14,434 nucleotides of DNA from contig JBBRGA010000088.1 of the NCBI GenBank assembly GCA_038241115.1, positions 1-14,434 on the forward strand, given 5' to 3'. The number at the start of each line of letters is the position of its first letter. The first letter of the stretch is position 1. The stretch is from JANYJJ01 sp038241115 (GTDB taxonomy: Bacteria; Pseudomonadota; Gammaproteobacteria; Burkholderiales; Burkholderiaceae_C). Shown here piece by piece: positions 14,313 to 14,434 of the stretch. Both the position numbers and the translations under genes were made by a program. Below the pieces are notes generated by a model. It searched no databases. It saw only the letters and a list, made by a program, of their open reading frames with translations, and was not told where the DNA came from.

Positions 14313-14434
14313 CTACGCTGCAGTATCGACTTGAACACCGTGCTCCTTAAGACCTACCCCGACGAGAAAGGTTTCGGACGATTTATCCCGCGATGCCTTC
14401 GGCTTCATCGACTTCACCACTTTGAAGCGATTTT
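14313..14434 (-). CDS. rlmE: 23S rRNA (uridine-2'-O)-methyltransferase RlmE, C-terminus (truncated by window edge)
   Basis: Reading the minus strand from the right edge gives 40 in-frame codons ending in TAG at 14313-14315. The residues include FKVVKSMKPKASRDKSSETF followed by LVGVGLK, which is the typical end of RlmE (RrmJ/FtsJ), the enzyme that methylates U2552 of 23S rRNA. A tail of about ten residues (EHGVQVDTAA) follows. The identification is supported by the position immediately upstream of ftsH, the widely conserved rlmE-ftsH order. No intrinsic terminator is evident in the 161 bases before ftsH, so read-through from rlmE into ftsH is possible. Confidence 0.88.
   Translation of the reverse strand, partial: NRFKVVKSMKPKASRDKSSETFLVGVGLKEHGVQVDTAA

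Overview
The window is a stretch of ordinary chromosome from a betaproteobacterium, most likely Burkholderiales and probably Comamonadaceae. This rests on the protein sequences (Rho, FtsH, PstB, PhoR with a DUF3329-like N-terminus), on the order rlmE-ftsH-folP-glmM followed by pstSCAB-phoU-phoB-phoR, and on an extragenic palindrome of the 'CCGTTCGCCCTGAGG...' kind. That placement comes from recalled family features, not from a database search. I see no phage, transposase, plasmid, CRISPR, tRNA or rRNA sequence.

Left part, plus strand. The C-terminal half of rho (1-575) enters from the left edge. It is followed by rpmE2 (721-975), a zinc-independent type B ribosomal protein L31 with a strong intrinsic terminator (998-1027). 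A large polytopic membrane protein of the ArnT/GT39 (GT-C) kind follows (1048-2718). It ends 7 bases from the 3' end of the convergent phoR.

Centre, minus strand, read right to left. A complete phosphate-starvation operon runs pstS, pstC, pstA, pstB, phoU, phoB, phoR (9491 down to 2726). PstS captures periplasmic phosphate, PstC and PstA form the channel, and PstB is the ATPase. PhoU connects transporter activity to the PhoR sensor kinase, and PhoR controls the PhoB response regulator. Coupling is tight: pstC and pstA overlap by ATGA, and the phoU stop abuts the phoB start. The 326-base gap upstream of pstS holds a promoter candidate of three tandem half Pho boxes with a well-placed -10, a second near-consensus Pho box in the opposite orientation, and a 158-bp nested palindrome. 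A perfect 10-bp stem-loop sits between pstS and pstC and may set the excess of PstS over the membrane subunits.

Right part, minus strand. This is the conserved ftsH, folP, glmM block. FtsH is the membrane AAA+ zinc protease, FolP is dihydropteroate synthase and GlmM is phosphoglucosamine mutase. A bidirectional terminator and a 15-bp tandem repeat separate ftsH from folP. The last 122 bases encode the C-terminus of rlmE (23S rRNA 2'-O-methyltransferase). Between rlmE and ftsH is a good match to a sigma-32 heat-shock promoter.

I found no unknown multi-gene system. The points most worth a second look are non-coding: the pstS control region with its opposed Pho boxes, the adjacent palindromic element, the predicted sigma-32 promoter of ftsH, and the pstS/pstC stem-loop. 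The least characterised protein is the GT-C membrane protein.
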